From NCBI RefSeq assembly GCF_000633415.1, contig NZ_AYMV01000011.1:1-64000 (forward strand): a stretch of 64,000 nt of DNA, in the 5' to 3' direction. The stretch comes from Leucobacter sp. PH1c. GTDB lineage: Bacteria; Actinomycetota; Actinomycetes; Actinomycetales; Microbacteriaceae. Below the pieces are notes generated by a model. That model saw only the letters and a list, made by a program, of their open reading frames with translations, did no database searches and was not told where the DNA came from. A program made the position numbers and the translations under genes. Shown piece after piece: positions 17,798 through 28,011 of the stretch (its first letter is position 1; each line of letters begins with the position of its first letter).

Positions 17798-18802
17798 ATG
17801 ACCGGTCGGGTGGCAATCAACGGCTTCGGGCGGATCGGGCGGGGCGTTCTGCGCGCGGCCCTCGAGCAGGGCAGCGAACTGGAGGTCGTGGCGATCAACG
17901 ACCTCGGCGACGCGGCGACGCTCGCGCACCTGCTCGCGCGAGACAGCGTCTACGGTGCACTGCCCTGGCCCGTCTCGGTCGAGGGGGACGAGCTCATCGT
18001 GGGGGAGCGGCGGATCCGGATCCTCGCCGAGCGCGACCCCGCGCAGCTGCCCTGGGGCGAGCTCGGCATCGACGTCGTCCTCGAATCGACCGGACTGTTC
18101 ACGGACGCCGAGTCCGCTGGCGCGCACCTGCGCGCGGGCGCGGGCCGCGTGCTCGTGAGCGCGCCCGCCTCGGGGGCCGACCTCACGATCGTGGTCGGCG
18201 TCAACGACGAGCGCTATGATCCTGCCGCGCACCGCATCGTGTCGAATGCCTCCTGCACCACGAACGCGCTGGCGCCGCTCGCCCAGGTGCTCGACCGCCT
18301 CGCGGGGATCGAGTACGGCGCGATGACGACGGTGCACGCCTACACCCAGGACCAGCGGCTCCAGGATGCTCCGCACAGCGACCTGCGGCGCGCCCGCGCG
18401 GCCGCGCTCAACATCATCCCCACCTCGACGGGCGCGGCCCGGGCGATCGGCCTCGTGCTGCCACAGCTGGACGGACGGCTCTCGGGCAGCGCCATCCGGG
18501 TGCCCGTGCCGGTCGGCTCGATCGTCGAACTCCACGCGACGCTCGCGCGCGAGGTCGAGCTCGACGAGGTGCTCGGCGCCTACCGCGCCGCGGCGGAATC
18601 GGGCCCCCTCGCCGGAGTGCTCGAATACTCGGAGGAGCCGCTCGTGTCGAGCGACATCGTGGGCAACCCGCACCCGTCGATCTTCGATTCGGCCCTCACT
18701 CGCGTGCACGGTCGCAACGTGACGGTGGTCGCCTGGTACGACAACGAGATGGGCTTCTCGAACCGGGCGGTCGCGGCGCTCGAGCTTCTCGCGGCCGCGT
18801 AG
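17798..18802 (+). CDS. gap: Glyceraldehyde-3-phosphate dehydrogenase, type I
   Basis: It oxidises and phosphorylates glyceraldehyde-3-phosphate to 1,3-bisphosphoglycerate with NAD(P). The 334-aa protein has the Rossmann start VAINGFGRIGR, the catalytic SNASCTTNALAPL (Cys about residue 152), the active-site His in TTVHAYTQDQRL, DLRRARAAALNIIPTSTGAA and the C-terminal WYDNEMGFSNR. The S-loop reads IRVPVPVGSIVEL. GAAGGAAA lies about ten bases before the ATG. It is not next to pgk or tpi, so it may be a second GAPDH copy; that is inferred from context. Confidence 0.94.
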   Translation: MTGRVAINGFGRIGRGVLRAALEQGSELEVVAINDLGDAATLAHLLARDSVYGALPWPVSVEGDELIVGERRIRILAERDPAQLPWGELGIDVVLESTGLFTDAESAGAHLRAGAGRVLVSAPASGADLTIVVGVNDERYDPAAHRIVSNASCTTNALAPLAQVLDRLAGIEYGAMTTVHAYTQDQRLQDAPHSDLRRARAAALNIIPTSTGAARAIGLVLPQLDGRLSGSAIRVPVPVGSIVELHATLAREVELDEVLGAYRAAAESGPLAGVLEYSEEPLVSSDIVGNPHPSIFDSALTRVHGRNVTVVAWYDNEMGFSNRAVAALELLAAA

Positions 18803-18839
18803 CGCGGCCCCGGAGCGAGTCCGCGCTCGCGCCGCCCGG

Positions 18840-19265
18840 CTACGCGCCGCGGCGGCGCAGGCGCGCGACGAGGAGCGCGATCGCGCGCCACCCCATCACG
18901 AACACGCCGAGCGTCACGAGGGTGACGATGACGAAGGCGAGCGCGATCCCGCCGCCCCACGCCCAGCGGAGCAGCATGCCGACGGCGACCGTGCCGAGCC
19001 AGACGGGGAGGCCGGTGCGCAGCAGGGCGAGCGGGCGCCGGGCCGCGCCGCAGAGCACCCAGCTGAGTGCGAGCGCGGCGAGGAACGGCCCCGCCGTTTC
19101 GAGCAGGCCGAGGACGCTTGCCTCGCGGGCGTGGCTGCCGCGGCCGAGGCCCGCGAAGAGCACCACGAGGGCGACGTCGATGAGGAGTGCAGGCAGCGCG
19201 CCGAGCGCTGCGCGCCAGAACGGCGGGCGGGTGTCCGCCGCGGAAGCCGGCGCGGGCGCGGTCAT
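18840..19265 (-). CDS. DUF3054 family membrane protein
   Basis: A 141-aa protein with four hydrophobic segments and a charged C-terminus (VARLRRRGA). It matches the small actinobacterial DUF3054 family in size and in the pattern LIDVALVVLFAGLGRGSHA with later WAWGGGIALAFVIVT. Function is unknown. Its ATG overlaps the hisN stop (TCAT at 19262-19265), so it is translated in step with hisN as the second gene of a two-gene unit. Confidence 0.75.
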   Translation of the reverse strand: MTAPAPASAADTRPPFWRAALGALPALLIDVALVVLFAGLGRGSHAREASVLGLLETAGPFLAALALSWVLCGAARRPLALLRTGLPVWLGTVAVGMLLRWAWGGGIALAFVIVTLVTLGVFVMGWRAIALLVARLRRRGA

Positions 19266-20083
19266 CGCCCGTCCTCCGCCCCGACCCGGGTGCGGTCGAT
19301 GAGCTCGACGACCGCGGAGTGCAGCGCGCCGTTACTCGCGAGGGAGCTCCCGTTCCACGCGCTCTCCGCGCCGTCGATGTCCGTGAAGCGGCCGCCGGCC
19401 TCGCGCACGATCGGCACGAGCGCCGCCAGGTCGTAGGGCTTCACATCGAATTCGGCGACGATGTCGACGAGGCCCTCGGCGAGGAGCATGTAGGACCACA
19501 TGTCGCCGTAGGCGCGATCCCGCCAGACGGCACGGCTCAGCGCAATGAGGGGTTCGAGGTAGCCCGCGAGGTCCCACTGCTCGATGCTCTGGAAACTGAG
19601 CGACGCGTGCTCCAGATCGCGCACCCCCGAGACGCGCAGGCGCCGCGGTGCCTCGCCCGCCTGCTGGCCCCAGGCGCCAGCGCCGCTCTCGGCCCACCAG
19701 CGCGCACCGAAGGCGGGGGCGGAGACGACGCCGACGGTCGGCTCGCCGTCGACCTCGAGGGCGATGAGCGTCGCCCAGTTCGGCACGCCGCGGAGGAAGT
19801 TGGAGGTGCCGTCGATCGGGTCGATGATCCAGCGCCGGGTGCCGCGCTCGCTGGATCCGGACTCCTCGCCGAGGAAGCTGTCGGCCGGGAGCGCGGTCTC
19901 GATCCGCTCGCGGAGTGCGCGCTCGACCGCCTGGTCGGCGTCGGTCACGAAGGTGCGGTCGGGCTTCGTCTCGACCGCGAGGTCTGCGGCCCGGAAGCGG
20001 GGCAGCGCGATCGAATCGGCCAGATCCGCGAGCTCCAGCGCGAACGCGAGATCGGCGGACGGTGCGGGGGGAGTGGTGGTCAT
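19262..20083 (-). CDS. hisN: Histidinol-phosphatase, inositol monophosphatase type
   Basis: Magnesium-dependent phosphatase of the inositol monophosphatase fold; in actinobacteria the HisN members dephosphorylate histidinol phosphate in histidine synthesis. The 273-aa protein has FVTDADQAVE, the FLGEESG glutamate, WIIDPIDGTSNFLRG (three metal ligands) and WSYMLLAEGLVDI with VKPYDLAALVPIV. Start ATG at 20083 has GGAGGG four bases upstream; the earlier in-frame ATG at 20095 overlaps that site and is rejected. A general inositol monophosphatase role cannot be excluded from sequence alone. Confidence 0.8.
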   Translation of the reverse strand: MTTTPPAPSADLAFALELADLADSIALPRFRAADLAVETKPDRTFVTDADQAVERALRERIETALPADSFLGEESGSSERGTRRWIIDPIDGTSNFLRGVPNWATLIALEVDGEPTVGVVSAPAFGARWWAESGAGAWGQQAGEAPRRLRVSGVRDLEHASLSFQSIEQWDLAGYLEPLIALSRAVWRDRAYGDMWSYMLLAEGLVDIVAEFDVKPYDLAALVPIVREAGGRFTDIDGAESAWNGSSLASNGALHSAVVELIDRTRVGAEDGR

Positions 20084-20125
20084 CGTGCCCTCCATGAACG
20101 AGGCGTGAACCGGGGCCGGATACGC

Positions 20126-20157
20126 GGAAAGCTCGGCACCGAAGTGCCGAGCTTTCC
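20126..20157 (-). terminator. Intrinsic terminator after tRNA-Lys
   Basis: A perfect 14-bp stem (20126-20139 with 20144-20157) closed by a TTCG tetraloop on the minus strand, directly downstream of the tRNA. AAAGC and GCTTT are built into the stem base, as in many actinobacterial terminators. Confidence 0.9.
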
Positions 20158-20162
20158 TCTGT

Positions 20163-20236
<74 letters not shown>

Positions 20237-20369
20237 GTACTCGCTGCGTTCTGAACCCTGGGGCTCATTTGCAACGGGTGAAACTCTAACACGATCGCGA
20301 CGCCGCGTTCAAATTCGCGTGGACATCCCGCGCGCGTCGCGATCGTGTGGCCTGCCGGACAGGCCCGGT

Positions 20370-21641
20370 TCACTCGCCCGTCGTGGTCTCCCGGAGACGG
20401 GGGCGGGCCCGCCGTACGAGCAGCGCGGCCGAGACCGCGACGGCGATCACCGAGCCGACCATCACCGCGAGACGGGCGGTGTCGGCGTCTCCCGGATCGG
20501 AGAAGCTGAGCTCCGTGACGAGCAGCGACACCGTGAAGCCGACGCCCGCGAGCGCGGCGACGCCGATGAGCTCGCGCCAGCGGACCGCGGGGTCGAGCTC
20601 GGCGCGCGTGAAGCGCGTGAGGAGCCAGGTGATGAGCGAGATGCCGACGGGCTTGCCCACGACGAGGCCGACCATGATGCCGAGCGCGATCGGGTCGAGG
20701 GGGAAGCGCGAGGCCCCGCCGACCGCGACGCCCGCCGCGAAGAACGCGAACACGGGCACGGCGATGCCGGTCGACAGCGGGCGGAAGCGGTGCTCGAAGG
20801 TCTCCGCGAGCTGGGTGCCGTCGCGCCCCGTCACGGGGACGAGGAAGGCGAGCACGACGCCCGCGATGGTCGCGTGGATCCCGGATGCGTGGAACAGTGC
20901 CCACGCGACGATCCCGAGCGGCAGCATGATGAGCCACGGGCCCCAGGGGGAGCGGGCGAGGCGCGCGGCGTACTTCCGGGAGATGAACCAGTACAGCGCG
21001 AGCGGAATCACAGAGAGCGCGAGCGGAAGCAACTGGATGCTCTCCGTGTAGAAGACGGCGATGATCGTGATCGCGATCAGATCGTCGACGACCGCGAGCG
21101 TGAGGAGGAACATGCGCAGCGCCGGAGGGATCCGTGGCGCGACGAGCCCGAGCACTGCGACGGCGAACGCGATGTCCGTCGCCGTGGGGATCGCCCAGCC
21201 GTGCGCGGCGGGGGTTCCCGCGGTGAATGCCACGTAGAGCAGCGCGGGCACGGCGACCCCGCCGAACGCGGCGGCGACCGGAACGATGGCCGTGGAGAAC
21301 TTGCTGAGCGCTCCCGAGACGAACTCGCGCTTCAGTTCGAGCCCGACCATGAAGAAGAAGATCGCGAGCAGGCCGTCGGAGGCCCAGTGGCCAACGCTGA
21401 TGTTGAGGCCGAGGGCCTCGGGGCCGATCTTCGTCTCGCGGAGCCCGAAGTAGGCGTCGGCGAGCGGGCTGTTCGCGGCGAGGAAGCCGAGCAGGGCGGC
21501 GATCATGACGATCACGCCGCCCACGACTTCGGCGCGCAGCAGGCGACTGACGCGAGCGGCCTCGCGCTTGCTCACGAGGGAGAGGATGCGGCGGCGCCGG
21601 GGGCGGGCCGCACCGGGGGTGGGGGTGGGAGAGGGACTCAT
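20370..21641 (-). CDS. nhaA: Na+/H+ antiporter NhaA
   Basis: Inner-membrane antiporter that expels Na+ in exchange for protons and contributes to pH and salt tolerance. The 423-aa protein has about twelve hydrophobic helices, FFFMVGLELKREF, the ATDIAFAVAVLGL segment and the paired aspartates in LAVVDDLIAITIIAVFY that carry ion transport in NhaA. Start ATG at 21641 gives MSPSPTPTPG; an upstream in-frame codon adds a non-conserved stretch. No partner gene is apparent. Regulation is not evident from sequence. Confidence 0.93.
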   Translation of the reverse strand: MSPSPTPTPGAARPRRRRILSLVSKREAARVSRLLRAEVVGGVIVMIAALLGFLAANSPLADAYFGLRETKIGPEALGLNISVGHWASDGLLAIFFFMVGLELKREFVSGALSKFSTAIVPVAAAFGGVAVPALLYVAFTAGTPAAHGWAIPTATDIAFAVAVLGLVAPRIPPALRMFLLTLAVVDDLIAITIIAVFYTESIQLLPLALSVIPLALYWFISRKYAARLARSPWGPWLIMLPLGIVAWALFHASGIHATIAGVVLAFLVPVTGRDGTQLAETFEHRFRPLSTGIAVPVFAFFAAGVAVGGASRFPLDPIALGIMVGLVVGKPVGISLITWLLTRFTRAELDPAVRWRELIGVAALAGVGFTVSLLVTELSFSDPGDADTARLAVMVGSVIAVAVSAALLVRRARPRLRETTTGE

Positions 21642-21737
21642 CACTGGGCCTTCGTTCGGGGCATGGTCAATGGACACTGTCGACCAGACTTCCCGACTCA
21701 CCGCCACACAGTGTAGCGCGCTCCTGGGGCGCTGGCG

Positions 21738-21938
21738 CTAGTGCTCGGCGTCGAAATCCCGATCCTTGTCCTGCATCGCGACGCTGCCGATCGCGAGGGC
21801 GAGCGTCGCGAGCCAGATCCCCCAGACGATGAAGCGGCGCCAGTCGCGCCGCATGCCGCCCGCGCGCCGCGCGGTGCCCACGGCGCCGACCGCCGCCCCG
21901 AGCACGCCGGGGTTGGTGAGGTACTTTCCGATCGACAT
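21738..21938 (-). CDS. Small hypothetical membrane protein (66 aa)
   Basis: Not recognised as a named family. The 66-aa product begins MSIGKYLTNPGVLGAAVGAV, has a basic middle (ARRAGGMRRDWRR), one hydrophobic helix (FIVWGIWLATLALAIGSVAM) and an acidic end (DKDRDFDAEH). GGAGG lies four bases upstream of the ATG, which supports translation. It lies 96 bp upstream of nhaA on the same strand and could be cotranscribed with it. Coding is likely from codon bias and the ribosome site; function unknown. Confidence 0.6.
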   Translation of the reverse strand: MSIGKYLTNPGVLGAAVGAVGTARRAGGMRRDWRRFIVWGIWLATLALAIGSVAMQDKDRDFDAEH

Positions 21939-22007
21939 GCGGCCTCCATTCCGTTGGCTGTCCGGATCAGCCTAACGCGGCCGGGGCTCGGGCGGCCCCC
22001 GGAGTGG

Positions 22008-22095
22008 GGTACTCTGGCAGGCAGGACTCCGCCGTGCGGAGCAGAGCTTTTCGCGGGATCGCCCGCGTCGAACGCAGTGAAATGGAGTGGAAGCT
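22008..22095 (+). promoter_or_regulatory. Promoter and two-hairpin leader of the 80-aa gene
   Basis: TACTCT at about 22008-22013 is a plausible -10. The leader then contains CTCCGC/GCGGAG (22027-22041), followed by GCAGAGCTTTT, and a second hairpin CGCGGG/CCCGCG (22052-22067). GGAGTGG precedes the ATG. The first hairpin plus T-run resembles an attenuator, but this is inference only. Confidence 0.4.
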
Positions 22096-22338
22096 ATGGG
22101 GTCGCAGGAGAACGGGGCACTGTTCGAGGAGAGCTCGCGGGGCGGGGTGAGCGCGATCACGGCGGTCGTGTTCGTCCTCTCGATGGTGCTCGCTTTCGGC
22201 GGTTTCGTGCTGATGAGCTATGGCTTCAACCCGACGCTCGGGATGACCACCGAGCTGTGGCTGTTCCTCGGCGGCCTGCTCTCTTCGGTGATCGGCTTCG
22301 CGCTGCCCTTCGCGATCCTGCCGGCGATCGGCAAGTAG
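22096..22338 (+). CDS. Small two-helix membrane protein (80 aa)
   Basis: Not recognised. The 80-aa product has an acidic N-terminus (GSQENGALFEESSRGG) and two hydrophobic segments (VSAITAVVFVLSMVLAFGGF and LWLFLGGLLSSVIGFALPFA). ATG at 22096 is chosen because GGAGTGG stands just upstream; an in-frame ATG at 22087 overlaps that site. A perfect 19-bp hairpin follows the stop, so it is probably a single-gene transcript. Function unknown. Confidence 0.65.
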   Translation: MGSQENGALFEESSRGGVSAITAVVFVLSMVLAFGGFVLMSYGFNPTLGMTTELWLFLGGLLSSVIGFALPFAILPAIGK

Positions 22339-22348
22339 CCCGCTGCAC

Positions 22349-22388
22349 ACGACGGCGCCGCCGCCCCTCGGGGCGGCGGCGCCGTCGT
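22349..22388 (+). terminator. Hairpin terminator after the 80-aa gene
   Basis: A perfect 19-bp stem (22349-22367 with 22370-22388) with a two-base loop, 10 bases after the stop codon. It separates this gene from ilvD. No T-run follows, so termination would rely on the very stable GC stem. Confidence 0.8.
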
Positions 22389-22446
22389 CGTTCCCGGGCC
22401 CGGGCGCGTCCTCGATCCGGCATGGGGGAGGGCATAGACTTGGGCC

Positions 22447-24141
22447 ATGGCAGAGATTGACATGAAGCCGCGCAGCCGCGACGTGACCGACGGCATCGAG
22501 GCCACGACGAGCCGCGGCATGCTCCGCGCGGTCGGCATGGGCGACGAGGACTGGGACAAGCCGCAGATCGGCATCGCCTCCTCCTGGAACGAGATCACGC
22601 CGTGCAACCTGTCGCTCGACCGCCTCGCGCAGGGCGCCAAGGAGGGCGTCCACGCGGGCGGCGGGTACCCGCTCCAGTTCGGCACCATCTCCGTCTCCGA
22701 CGGGATCTCGATGGGGCACGAGGGCATGCACTTCTCGCTCGTGTCGCGCGAGGTCATCGCGGACTCCGTCGAGACCGTCGTGATGGCCGAGCGCCTCGAC
22801 GGCACGGTCGTGCTCGCGGGCTGCGACAAGTCGCTCCCCGGCATGCTCATGGCCGCTGCGCGCCTCGACCTCGCGAGCGTCTTCCTCTACGCGGGCTCGA
22901 TCGCCCCCGGCTGGGTGAAGCTCTCCGACGGCACCGAGAAGACCGTCACGATCATCGATTCCTTCGAGGCGGTCGGCGCGTGCAAGGCGGGCACCATGTC
23001 CGAGGAGGATCTCAAGCGCATCGAGTGCGCGATCGCTCCCGGCGAGGGCGCCTGCGGCGGCATGTACACCGCGAACACGATGGCCTGCGTCGCCGAGGCG
23101 CTCGGCATGAGCCTCCCCGGCTCGGCCGCGCCGCCGTCGGCCGACCGCCGCCGTGACTACTACGCGCACCGCTCGGGCGAGGCCGTGGTGAACCTGCTCC
23201 GGACGGGCATCACGACCCGCGACATCCTCACCAAGAAAGCCTTCGAGAACGCGATCACCGTCGCCATGGTGCTCGGCGGCTCGACGAACGCGGTGCTCCA
23301 CCTGCTCGCGATCGCCCGCGAGGCCGAGGTCGAGCTCACGCTCGACGACTTCACCCGGATCGGGCAGCGCTCCCCGCACCTCGCCGATGTGAAGCCGTTC
23401 GGCCAGTTCGTCGCTCAGGACTTCGACCGCGTGGGCGGCATGCCCGTCGTGATGCAGGCGCTCCTCGACGCCGGCCTGCTCCACGGCGACGCCCTCACGG
23501 TGACGGGCAAGACCGTTGCCGAGAACCTCGCCGAGCTGCGCCCCCAGCCCCTCGACGGCACGGTGATCCGCCAGCTCGACAACCCGATCCACGCCACGGG
23601 CGGCCTCACGATCCTGGAGGGCAGTCTCGCCCCCGAGGGCGCCGTCGTGAAGACCGCGGGCTTCGACGCCGAGGTCTTCGAGGGGCCGGCGCGCGTCTTC
23701 GAGCGCGAGCGGGCCGCGATGGACGCCCTCACCGAGGGCAAGATCGGCGCGGGCGACATCGTCGTGATCCGCTACGAAGGCCCGAAGGGCGGCCCGGGCA
23801 TGCGCGAGATGCTCGCGATCACCGCGGCCATCAAGGGCGCGGGGCTCGGAAAAGATGTACTACTATTGACGGACGGACGATTCTCAGGCGGCACAACCGG
23901 CCTGTGCATCGGCCACATTGCACCAGAGGCGACGGACGGTGGTCCGATCGCACTGGTCCGCGACGGTGACCTGATTCGGGTCGATATCGCCGCACGAACG
24001 CTCGATCTGCTGGTAGACCCCGCTGAGCTTGAGGCCCGCCGAGCCACCTGGGCCCCGCTTCCCCCGCGATACACGCGCGGCGTACTCGCGAAGTACTCCA
24101 AGCTCGTCCGCTCCGCCTCCGAAGGCGCCGTCACCGGCTGA
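22447..24141 (+). CDS. ilvD: Dihydroxy-acid dehydratase
   Basis: It dehydrates 2,3-dihydroxy-isovalerate and its methylvalerate homologue to the 2-keto acids of valine and isoleucine synthesis. The 564-aa protein has three conserved cysteines in [13 protein letters not shown] and [12 protein letters not shown], the arrangement of iron-sulfur IlvD enzymes, and [18 protein letters not shown] near the C-terminus. TAGACT (22435-22440) ends six bases before the ATG with no ribosome site, so it is probably leaderless. Codons from about 23848 to 24080 are unlike the rest of the gene. It is followed by ilvB, 89 bp away. Confidence 0.95.
   Translation: MAEIDMKPRSRDVTDGIEATTSRGMLRAVGMGDEDWDKPQIGIASSWNEITPCNLSLDRLAQGAKEGVHAGGGYPLQFGTISVSDGISMGHEGMHFSLVSREVIADSVETVVMAERLDGTVVLAGCDKSLPGMLMAAARLDLASVFLYAGSIAPGWVKLSDGTEKTVTIIDSFEAVGACKAGTMSEEDLKRIECAIAPGEGACGGMYTANTMACVAEALGMSLPGSAAPPSADRRRDYYAHRSGEAVVNLLRTGITTRDILTKKAFENAITVAMVLGGSTNAVLHLLAIAREAEVELTLDDFTRIGQRSPHLADVKPFGQFVAQDFDRVGGMPVVMQALLDAGLLHGDALTVTGKTVAENLAELRPQPLDGTVIRQLDNPIHATGGLTILEGSLAPEGAVVKTAGFDAEVFEGPARVFERERAAMDALTEGKIGAGDIVVIRYEGPKGGPGMREMLAITAAIKGAGLGKDVLLLTDGRFSGGTTGLCIGHIAPEATDGGPIALVRDGDLIRVDIAARTLDLLVDPAELEARRATWAPLPPRYTRGVLAKYSKLVRSASEGAVTG
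23848..24080 (+). other. Atypical codon block inside ilvD
   Basis: Within ilvD the usual GCG/CTC/GGC codon style gives way to GGA AAA GAT GTA CTA CTA, then TTG, GGA, CGA, TCA, ACA, ATT, GCA, CCA and GTA for about 75 codons, before returning to normal. The protein sequence stays a good IlvD match ([10 protein letters not shown]). This suggests replacement of the segment by homologous recombination with a differently biased ilvD; the boundaries are approximate. Confidence 0.6.
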
Positions 24142-24230
24142 GTCGCGGTCACGACGACCGCGCGCCCTCACCGGCGCAGCCCGTCGCCCGCGCGTGTGCC
24201 GCGTCCACCTTACGATCACGAAAGCAAGCA

Positions 24231-26030
24231 ATGACCTCGGAATCGAGTGCTACACCACCCGCAATGCCCGGCTCCGGCCGGGGTGAGCAGATGACCGGCG
24301 CGCAGGCGGTCCTCCGCAGCCTGGAGGCTCTGGGCGTCTCGGACGTCTTCGGCCTGCCCGGCGGCGCGGTCCTCCCGCTGTACGACACGATCATGGACGC
24401 GGAGAAGATCCGCCACATCCTCGTCCGCCACGAGCAGGGCGGCGGCCACGCCGCCGAGGGCTACGCCGCCGCGAGCGGCGAGGTCGGCGTGTGCATCGCG
24501 ACTTCCGGCCCCGGCGCGACGAACCTCGTCACCGCGATCGCCGACGCGTACATGGACTCCGTGCCGCTCCTCGCGATCACGGGCCAGGTGTTCTCGCACC
24601 TCATGGGCACGGATGCGTTCCAGGAGGCCGACATCGTGGGTATCACGATGCCGATCACGAAGCACTCGTTCCTCGTCACGACGGCCGCCGAGGTGCCCGC
24701 GGCGATCGCCGCGGCGTATCACCTCGCCTCGACCGGCCGCCCCGGTCCCGTGCTCGTGGACATCACGAAGGACGCGCAGGAGGGTCTCCTTGACTTCGTC
24801 TGGGACCCGCAGGTCGACCTCGCAGGCTACCGCCCGATCACGAAGGCGAACAGCAAGCAGATCCAGGCCGCGGCCGATCTCATCGCCGCGGCGGAGCGCC
24901 CCGTCTTCTACGTGGGCGGCGGCGTGGGCCGCGCCGGGGCTTCGGCTGAGCTCATCCAGCTCGCCGAGCTTGTCGGTGCCCCCGTCGTGACGACGCTCAT
25001 GGCGCGCGGCGTGTTCCCCGACTCGCACCCGCAGCACCTCGGCATGCCGGGCATGCACGGCACGGTGCCCGCGGTGCTCGCGCTGCAGGAAGCCGATCTG
25101 CTGATCACGCTTGGTGCGCGCTTCGACGACCGCGTGACGGGCAAGGCGGCACTCTTCGCCCCCGAGGCGAAGGTGATCCACGCCGACATCGATCCCGCGG
25201 AGATCGGCAAGATCCGCGCGGCCGACGTGCCGATCGTGGGCGATGCCGCCGAGGTGATCGCCGACCTCACTGCCGCGGTCTCCTCCGCGAAGATGAGCCA
25301 GACCTTCGCCGACCAGGGGCCCTGGTGGGCGCGACTGCACGAGCTGCAGGAGAAGTTCCCGCTCGGCTACCAGGAGACGAGCGACGGGCTGCTCTCGCCC
25401 CAGCACGTGATCCAGCGCATCGGCGAGCTCACCGGACCCGAGGGCGTCTTCGCCGCGGGTGTCGGCCAGCACCAGATGTGGGCCGCGCAGTTCATCAAGT
25501 ACGAGCGCCCGAACTCGTGGCTGAACTCGGGCGGCGCCGGCACCATGGGCTACTCGGTGCCCGCCGCGATGGGTGCGAAGGTCGCCGAGCCGGAGCGCGT
25601 CGTCTGGGCGATCGACGGCGACGGCTGCTTCCAGATGACGAACCAGGAGCTCGCGACCTGCGTCGTGAACAACATCCCGATCAAGGTCGCGGTGATCAAC
25701 AACTCCTCGCTCGGCATGGTGCGCCAGTGGCAGACCCTCATCTATGACGGCCGCTACTCGAACACCGAGCTCAACACGGGCCACGGCTCCCCTCGGGTAC
25801 CCGACTTCGTGAAGCTCGGGGAGGCCTACGGCTGCCTCGCGATCCGCGTGGAGCGGGAGGACCAGGTCGACGAGGCGATCAAGCTCGCGCTCGAGACGAA
25901 CGACCGCCCCGTGGTGATCGACTTCGTCGTGAGCGCCGACGCCATGGTGTGGCCGATGGTCCGCCAGGGCACCTCGAACAGCGATATCCAGTACGCACTT
26001 GATCACGCCCCCGAGTGGGAGGGAGAGTAA
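24231..26030 (+). CDS. ilvB: Acetolactate synthase, large (catalytic) subunit
   Basis: TPP- and FAD-dependent enzyme that joins two pyruvates, or pyruvate and 2-ketobutyrate, as the first common step of Val/Leu/Ile synthesis. The 599-aa protein has the catalytic Glu in [29 protein letters not shown] and the TPP-binding [14 protein letters not shown] with [15 protein letters not shown]. Start ATG at 24231 follows a TACGAT -10 (24211-24216) by 14 bases, leaving little leader; no leader peptide or attenuator was seen. About 20 N-terminal residues precede the fold. It lies directly upstream of the regulatory subunit gene. Confidence 0.95.
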   Translation: MTSESSATPPAMPGSGRGEQMTGAQAVLRSLEALGVSDVFGLPGGAVLPLYDTIMDAEKIRHILVRHEQGGGHAAEGYAAASGEVGVCIATSGPGATNLVTAIADAYMDSVPLLAITGQVFSHLMGTDAFQEADIVGITMPITKHSFLVTTAAEVPAAIAAAYHLASTGRPGPVLVDITKDAQEGLLDFVWDPQVDLAGYRPITKANSKQIQAAADLIAAAERPVFYVGGGVGRAGASAELIQLAELVGAPVVTTLMARGVFPDSHPQHLGMPGMHGTVPAVLALQEADLLITLGARFDDRVTGKAALFAPEAKVIHADIDPAEIGKIRAADVPIVGDAAEVIADLTAAVSSAKMSQTFADQGPWWARLHELQEKFPLGYQETSDGLLSPQHVIQRIGELTGPEGVFAAGVGQHQMWAAQFIKYERPNSWLNSGGAGTMGYSVPAAMGAKVAEPERVVWAIDGDGCFQMTNQELATCVVNNIPIKVAVINNSSLGMVRQWQTLIYDGRYSNTELNTGHGSPRVPDFVKLGEAYGCLAIRVEREDQVDEAIKLALETNDRPVVIDFVVSADAMVWPMVRQGTSNSDIQYALDHAPEWEGE

Positions 26031-26032
26031 CC

Positions 26033-26542
26033 ATGAGCCGTCACGTTCTCAGCCTCCTCGTCGAGGACAAGCCGGGTCTGCTGACCCGAGTCGCGGGGCT
26101 CTTCGCCCGCCGCGGCTTCAACATCGAATCGCTCGCCGTCGGACCGACGGAGATGCGCGGACTCTCGCGCATCACCGTCGTGGTCGACGAGGACGAGACC
26201 CTGCTCGAGCAGGTCACGAAGCAGCTCAACAAGCTCGTCAACGTGATCAAGATCGTCGAACTCGACGAGGCGAGCTCGGTGCAGCGCGAGCACGTCCTGA
26301 TCAAGGTGCGCGCGGACAACCAGAACCGTTCGCACGTGCTCGAGGCGGTGGGGCTCTTCCGGGCCCGCGTCGTCGACGTCGTCCCGGACGCGCTCACCAT
26401 CGAGGTGACGGGCGACTCGGGCAAGATCGACGCCTTCCTGAAGGTGCTCGAGCCGTACGGGATCAAGGAGATCGCGCAGTCCGGCCTCATCGCCATGGGG
26501 CGCGGATCCAAGTCGATCACCGAGCGGGTCTTCAAAAACTAA
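26033..26542 (+). CDS. ilvN: Acetolactate synthase, small (regulatory) subunit
   Basis: It binds IlvB and confers valine feedback inhibition through its ACT domain. The 169-aa protein has an N-terminal ACT domain (LSLLVEDKPGLLTRVAGLFA, then RGFNIESLAVG) and a C-terminal domain (VEVTGDSGKIDAFL, IAQSGLIAMGRG). ATG at 26033 is two bases after the ilvB stop, and GGGAGAG upstream serves as the ribosome site. Length fits the usual 160-170 aa class often called IlvH/IlvN. Confidence 0.94.
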   Translation: MSRHVLSLLVEDKPGLLTRVAGLFARRGFNIESLAVGPTEMRGLSRITVVVDEDETLLEQVTKQLNKLVNVIKIVELDEASSVQREHVLIKVRADNQNRSHVLEAVGLFRARVVDVVPDALTIEVTGDSGKIDAFLKVLEPYGIKEIAQSGLIAMGRGSKSITERVFKN

Positions 26543-26608
26543 CCGCGTGCCGCAGCATCGCGGCAGGCATGGCGTGCGCGTTCCGCGCAGAACCGAACCA
26601 ACAACTAA

Positions 26609-27646
<1,038 letters not shown>

Positions 27647-27695
27647 CGCCCGCGCCGTGCCGGTGCCGCTCGAGGAACCGGCGCGCGGCTGAACG

Positions 27696-27727
27696 AAGGC
27701 CCCGGGGGAGTGATCCCCCGGGGCCTT
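27696..27727 (+). terminator. Intrinsic terminator after ilvC
   Basis: A 14-bp stem (27696-27709 with 27714-27727) with GTGA loop, ending in CCTTTG. It ends the ilv transcript. The left copy of the 28-bp direct repeat starts two bases after it. Confidence 0.92.
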
Positions 27728-27728
27728 T

Positions 27729-27756
27729 GTCATGCCCGCTCCGGCGGGCGCTGCGC
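27729..27756 (+). repeat. Left 28-bp direct repeat (attL-like)
   Basis: Identical over 28 bases to 29860-29887. It contains the small palindrome GCCCGCTCCGGCGGGC. Identity stops abruptly at both ends. Confidence 0.9.
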
Positions 27757-27761
27757 TCGCA

Positions 27762-27820
27762 GGGGTAGTCTCCCCACGAGGGGGCAGGCAATTACCCGGA
27801 GATGCCTACCCCGGGGAGAC
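27762..27820. repeat. Interleaved inverted repeats in the island's left end
   Basis: GGGGTAG (27762-27768) is complementary to CTACCCC (27806-27812), and GTCTCCCC (27768-27775) to GGGGAGAC (27813-27820). The order is A-B-A'-B', so the two pairings interleave rather than nest. GGGGCAGGCA (27781-27790) can also pair with TGCCTACCCC (27803-27812). Such a block could be a recombinase or regulator site, or an RNA switch; function unknown. Confidence 0.6.
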
Positions 27821-28005
27821 GACGCTGCCCGTTGGACAATAATCTCCCCTCAGGCAAGGGAGCATCGCGTGCGGGGGCGCAGTGCAGGAACGATTGAGGG
27901 CACGGAAGCGAGTATCCGCCCCGGCATCGGCGAAGTCATTCCGAACTCCGCGGGTCTGGGCTCACGCTCCCTCAGATGAGTGAGTGATGCCGCCAGCGCC
28001 CTCAG

Positions 28006-28011
28006 TACACT
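28006..28011 (+). promoter_or_regulatory. Candidate -10 box of the island operon
   Basis: TACACT lies 44 bases before the protease ATG, which would put the transcript start near 28018 with GGGAGA as ribosome site. The -35 region (AGTGAT at 27983-27988) is weak. Confidence 0.4.

Noticed and set aside
27729-27756. Second terminator of ilvC only
   Set aside because: GCCCGCTCCGGCGGGC can fold, but the exact 28-bp match to the hrpB end is better explained as a duplicated integration site.
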